In this document: one piece after another, positions 62,850 through 64,000 of the stretch | How the letters are laid out: the number at the start of each line of letters is the position of its first letter | Position numbering within the stretch: the stretch's first letter is position 1 | Source of the DNA: Roseivirga sp. BDSF3-8 | Lineage (GTDB): Bacteria; Bacteroidota; Bacteroidia; Cytophagales; Cyclobacteriaceae | Reading direction: 5' to 3' | NCBI RefSeq assembly: GCF_041449215.1 | Contig: NZ_JBGNFV010000001.1 | Coordinates: 1,091,001-1,155,000, forward strand | Length of the DNA stretch: 64,000 nucleotides | The notes under the pieces: model-generated | Databases searched by the model: none | Told to the model about the DNA's origin: nothing | What the model saw: the letters and a program-made list of their open reading frames with translations, nothing else | Translations under genes and position numbers: made by a program

Positions 62850-62881
62850 CTAAATTTAACCAGATGCAACTTTGTTGTCAA
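62850..62881 (-). promoter_or_regulatory. candidate promoter of precursor 3
   Basis: On the minus strand TTG at -33 (TTGACAAC) and TAAATTTA at -7 are ~20 bases apart, close to the Bacteroidota consensus TTG / TAnnTTTG. It lies ~40-65 bases before the precursor start. Confidence 0.45.
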
Positions 62882-62949
62882 TAGGTAATAATTGTTTTTT
62901 TCCACCAAATAATAGCGTTTAAACGTATTTTTAGCCGGTACTATATAAC

Positions 62950-62981
62950 AAAAGCCCTTTCCAAAACAGGGAAGGGCTTTA
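62950..62981 (-). terminator. terminator after precursor 2
   Basis: AAAGCCCTT pairs with AAGGGCTTT, with extra TCC/GGG pairing, and is followed by TTTTGTTAT on the minus strand. Confidence 0.85.
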
Positions 62982-63008
62982 AATTATCAGGATATTGGGG
63001 AAAATTTA

Positions 63009-63254
63009 TCAGACCCAACCGCCACCGCCGGAGCTATCGTCTACGTAGCTGGTATCGAGCGAACTGCCGGATACGCTTTCCTCCACTACCAGTGAGGGAG
63101 AGCCCGTGGCGATTGTATCACCGGGCTGGGTGGGGGTGGTAGGGTCATAGGTCATGATACTCACGGCTGTGAGGCTACCGCCTTTTACATTGTTCTTCTC
63201 TTCACGGTCCAGTTTTTCAAAAGTCTTCTGATCTAGCTTTTCGAAATTATGCAT
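63009..63254 (-). CDS. grasp-with-spasm precursor peptide 2
   Basis: The product has 81 residues. Leader MHNFEKLDQKTFEKLDREEK, GG site VKGGS. The core is Ser/Thr-rich (PTTPTQPGDTIATGSPSL) and ends VVEESVSGSSLDTSYVDDSS with a Gly-rich tail GGGGWV. The phrase SxxDTSYVDD parallels STMDTTYEED of precursor 1 and probably marks the crosslinked unit. No Cys. Confidence 0.88.
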   Translation of the reverse strand: MHNFEKLDQKTFEKLDREEKNNVKGGSLTAVSIMTYDPTTPTQPGDTIATGSPSLVVEESVSGSSLDTSYVDDSSGGGGWV

Positions 63255-63580
63255 AGGTCAACTATTTATTAATCAGTTAATTAGTTTAGTTTTTAAGATA
63301 ACCATCAGGTGGTTTTACCGCAAGTTGAGGAGCAGGTTTTTTGAAAAAGTAGCACGTGGGCCGAAAATCGCTTCAAATTGTGTAATCCCATTAACCAAAA
63401 GTCCTTTTCTAACAGGCAGTTCCTGCCCTATCTTATGGCCAGCTTCCTGCCTTTTTTCATTCTAAGCACATTCAAAAGCCCGGGCCTATCCGAACATCTT
63501 CTCCAGGTAAGAATGAAACCACCACATATGGATACTCCCAAAGTCACTCAATGATTCTATTACTCAATAACTCTATAACT
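63255..63580. other. intergenic region between precursors 1 and 2
   Basis: About 330 bases without a gene. It probably holds the promoter of precursor 2 near its right-hand AT-rich start (AACTAAACTAATTAACTG on the minus strand). No fifth precursor is visible here in any frame. Confidence 0.35.
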
Positions 63581-63581
63581 A

Positions 63582-63612
63582 AAAAAGCTCTTCCCGTCAC
63601 CGAAAAGAGCCT
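63582..63612 (-). terminator. terminator after precursor 1
   Basis: GCTCTT pairs with AAGAGC around a CCCGTCACCGAA loop, then six T's on the minus strand. Confidence 0.75.
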
Positions 63613-63632
63613 CTTGAAGTTATTTGATAACA

Positions 63633-63854
63633 TTAACCTTTAGGGGGCCAACCGCCACTTATAACATCTTCCTCGTAAGTAGTATCCATGGTGGAAGTAC
63701 TTATTATAGATAATTCACCATTCGTAGAGTGTGTGCCTATGGTACCGGTACCAAAAGTTTGTACACAGGAAGCACAGCCACCCTTCAGCCCCTCTTTCCC
63801 TATTCCCTCAACCTTCTCAAAGGTCGCATCGGTCAGTTTTTCAAATTTTCTCAT
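63633..63854 (-). CDS. grasp-with-spasm precursor peptide 1 (outermost)
   Basis: The product has 73 residues. Leader MRKFEKLTDATFEKVEGIGK, GG site LKGGC. The core starts CASCVQTFGTGTIGTHST and continues NGELSIISTSTMDTTYEEDV to GGWPPKG. The STMDTTYEEDV block has the donor Thr/Ser directly before Asp/Glu acceptors. A CASC pair in the first core residues is unique to this member. Confidence 0.88.
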   Translation of the reverse strand: MRKFEKLTDATFEKVEGIGKEGLKGGCASCVQTFGTGTIGTHSTNGELSIISTSTMDTTYEEDVISGGWPPKG

Positions 63855-64000
63855 TATGGAATTTAGTCATTTAGATGGATAGGGCAAAGCCTCTACTTCC
63901 AGAGAAACAGCCCTTTTTGAATTTGAAAGAAAGCTAACTCCTAAGAATAGATACCTGATTAGGCAGGCGGATAAGGGCCGTTACTCCTATCCTCTTCGTA

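Noticed and set aside
1-64000. Search for tRNA, rRNA and CRISPR arrays
   Set aside because: No cloverleaf with a TTC-type arm, no rRNA core sequence and no array of spaced direct repeats could be seen. The interspersed repeat copies have hairpins but lack tRNA features.

Overview
The window looks like chromosomal DNA of a member of the Bacteroidota, most likely the Cytophagales (Fulvivirga/Marivirga-like). The reasons are the grasp-with-spasm and pinensin-like peptide leaders, FG-GAP and PorT-like outer-membrane proteins, many short lipoproteins, and a strong swing between GC-rich core genes and AT-rich islands. The sequence alone does not fix a genus. I found no rRNA, tRNA, CRISPR array, phage structural module or intact insertion sequence.

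Layout. 1-5.0 kb: the end of an FG-GAP protein, then small orphan genes, lipoproteins and a glycoside-hydrolase-like secreted protein. 5.0-6.9 kb: a stranded C-terminal piece of a grasp-with-spasm maturase under the start of an EreA/ChaN-like lipoprotein. 6.9-13.6 kb: a complete type I restriction-modification operon (hsdM-hsdS-hsdR, minus strand) whose specificity domains are AT-rich. 14.0-17.0 kb: a GH65-like enzyme coupled to a frameshifted membrane-anchored gene. 17-28.8 kb: a plastic accessory region. It is filled with about eleven copies of a structured ~130-200 bp repeat, all in one orientation, with decayed REP-associated (RAYT-like) transposase pieces, a ~1.55 kb segmental duplication (lipoprotein plus DUF3024 gene), a GIY-YIG protein, a HEPN-like gene pair and an orphan lanthipeptide precursor. 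28.8-31.4 kb: a Fic protein and an ECF sigma factor with a coupled membrane protein. 31.6-39.6 kb: two more orphan lanthipeptide precursors, a phosphatidylserine-decarboxylase family enzyme, a ZIP metal transporter, a metallophosphoesterase and a HAD hydrolase, with two short tandem repeats between genes.

40.25-49.35 kb holds the most unusual content: a compact ten-gene operon with overlapping stop/start codons. Six of its proteins share a new-looking core, an N-terminal helix with a (G/A)IAEAQ..LD..S motif, an LGFTP.FY motif and a C-terminal PPP segment. A seventh shares only the N-terminal part. Some members carry OmpA-like, PASTA or Ig-like domains, yet none has a signal peptide. The other members are a four-repeat protein that may have an L7/L12-like fold, a TPR-like protein, a highly charged protein and a coiled-coil/PASTA protein. 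I could not match the ensemble to a described system.

49.6-59.8 kb: a secreted protein, a BTRD1-repeat/serine-hydrolase lipoprotein, an outer-membrane barrel, a J-domain membrane protein, a lipoprotein split by a stop codon, a large helical protein facing a stand-alone response regulator, and an ALDH7-type aldehyde dehydrogenase. 59.9-63.9 kb: a grasp-with-spasm RiPP locus on the minus strand with four divergent precursors, each followed by its own hairpin, then gwsG, a 67-residue gene of unknown role, and gwsS. The ATP-grasp enzyme GwsG probably makes the side-chain ester or amide links on the precursors with GwsS as partner. The small gene is translationally coupled to both and may be a third component.
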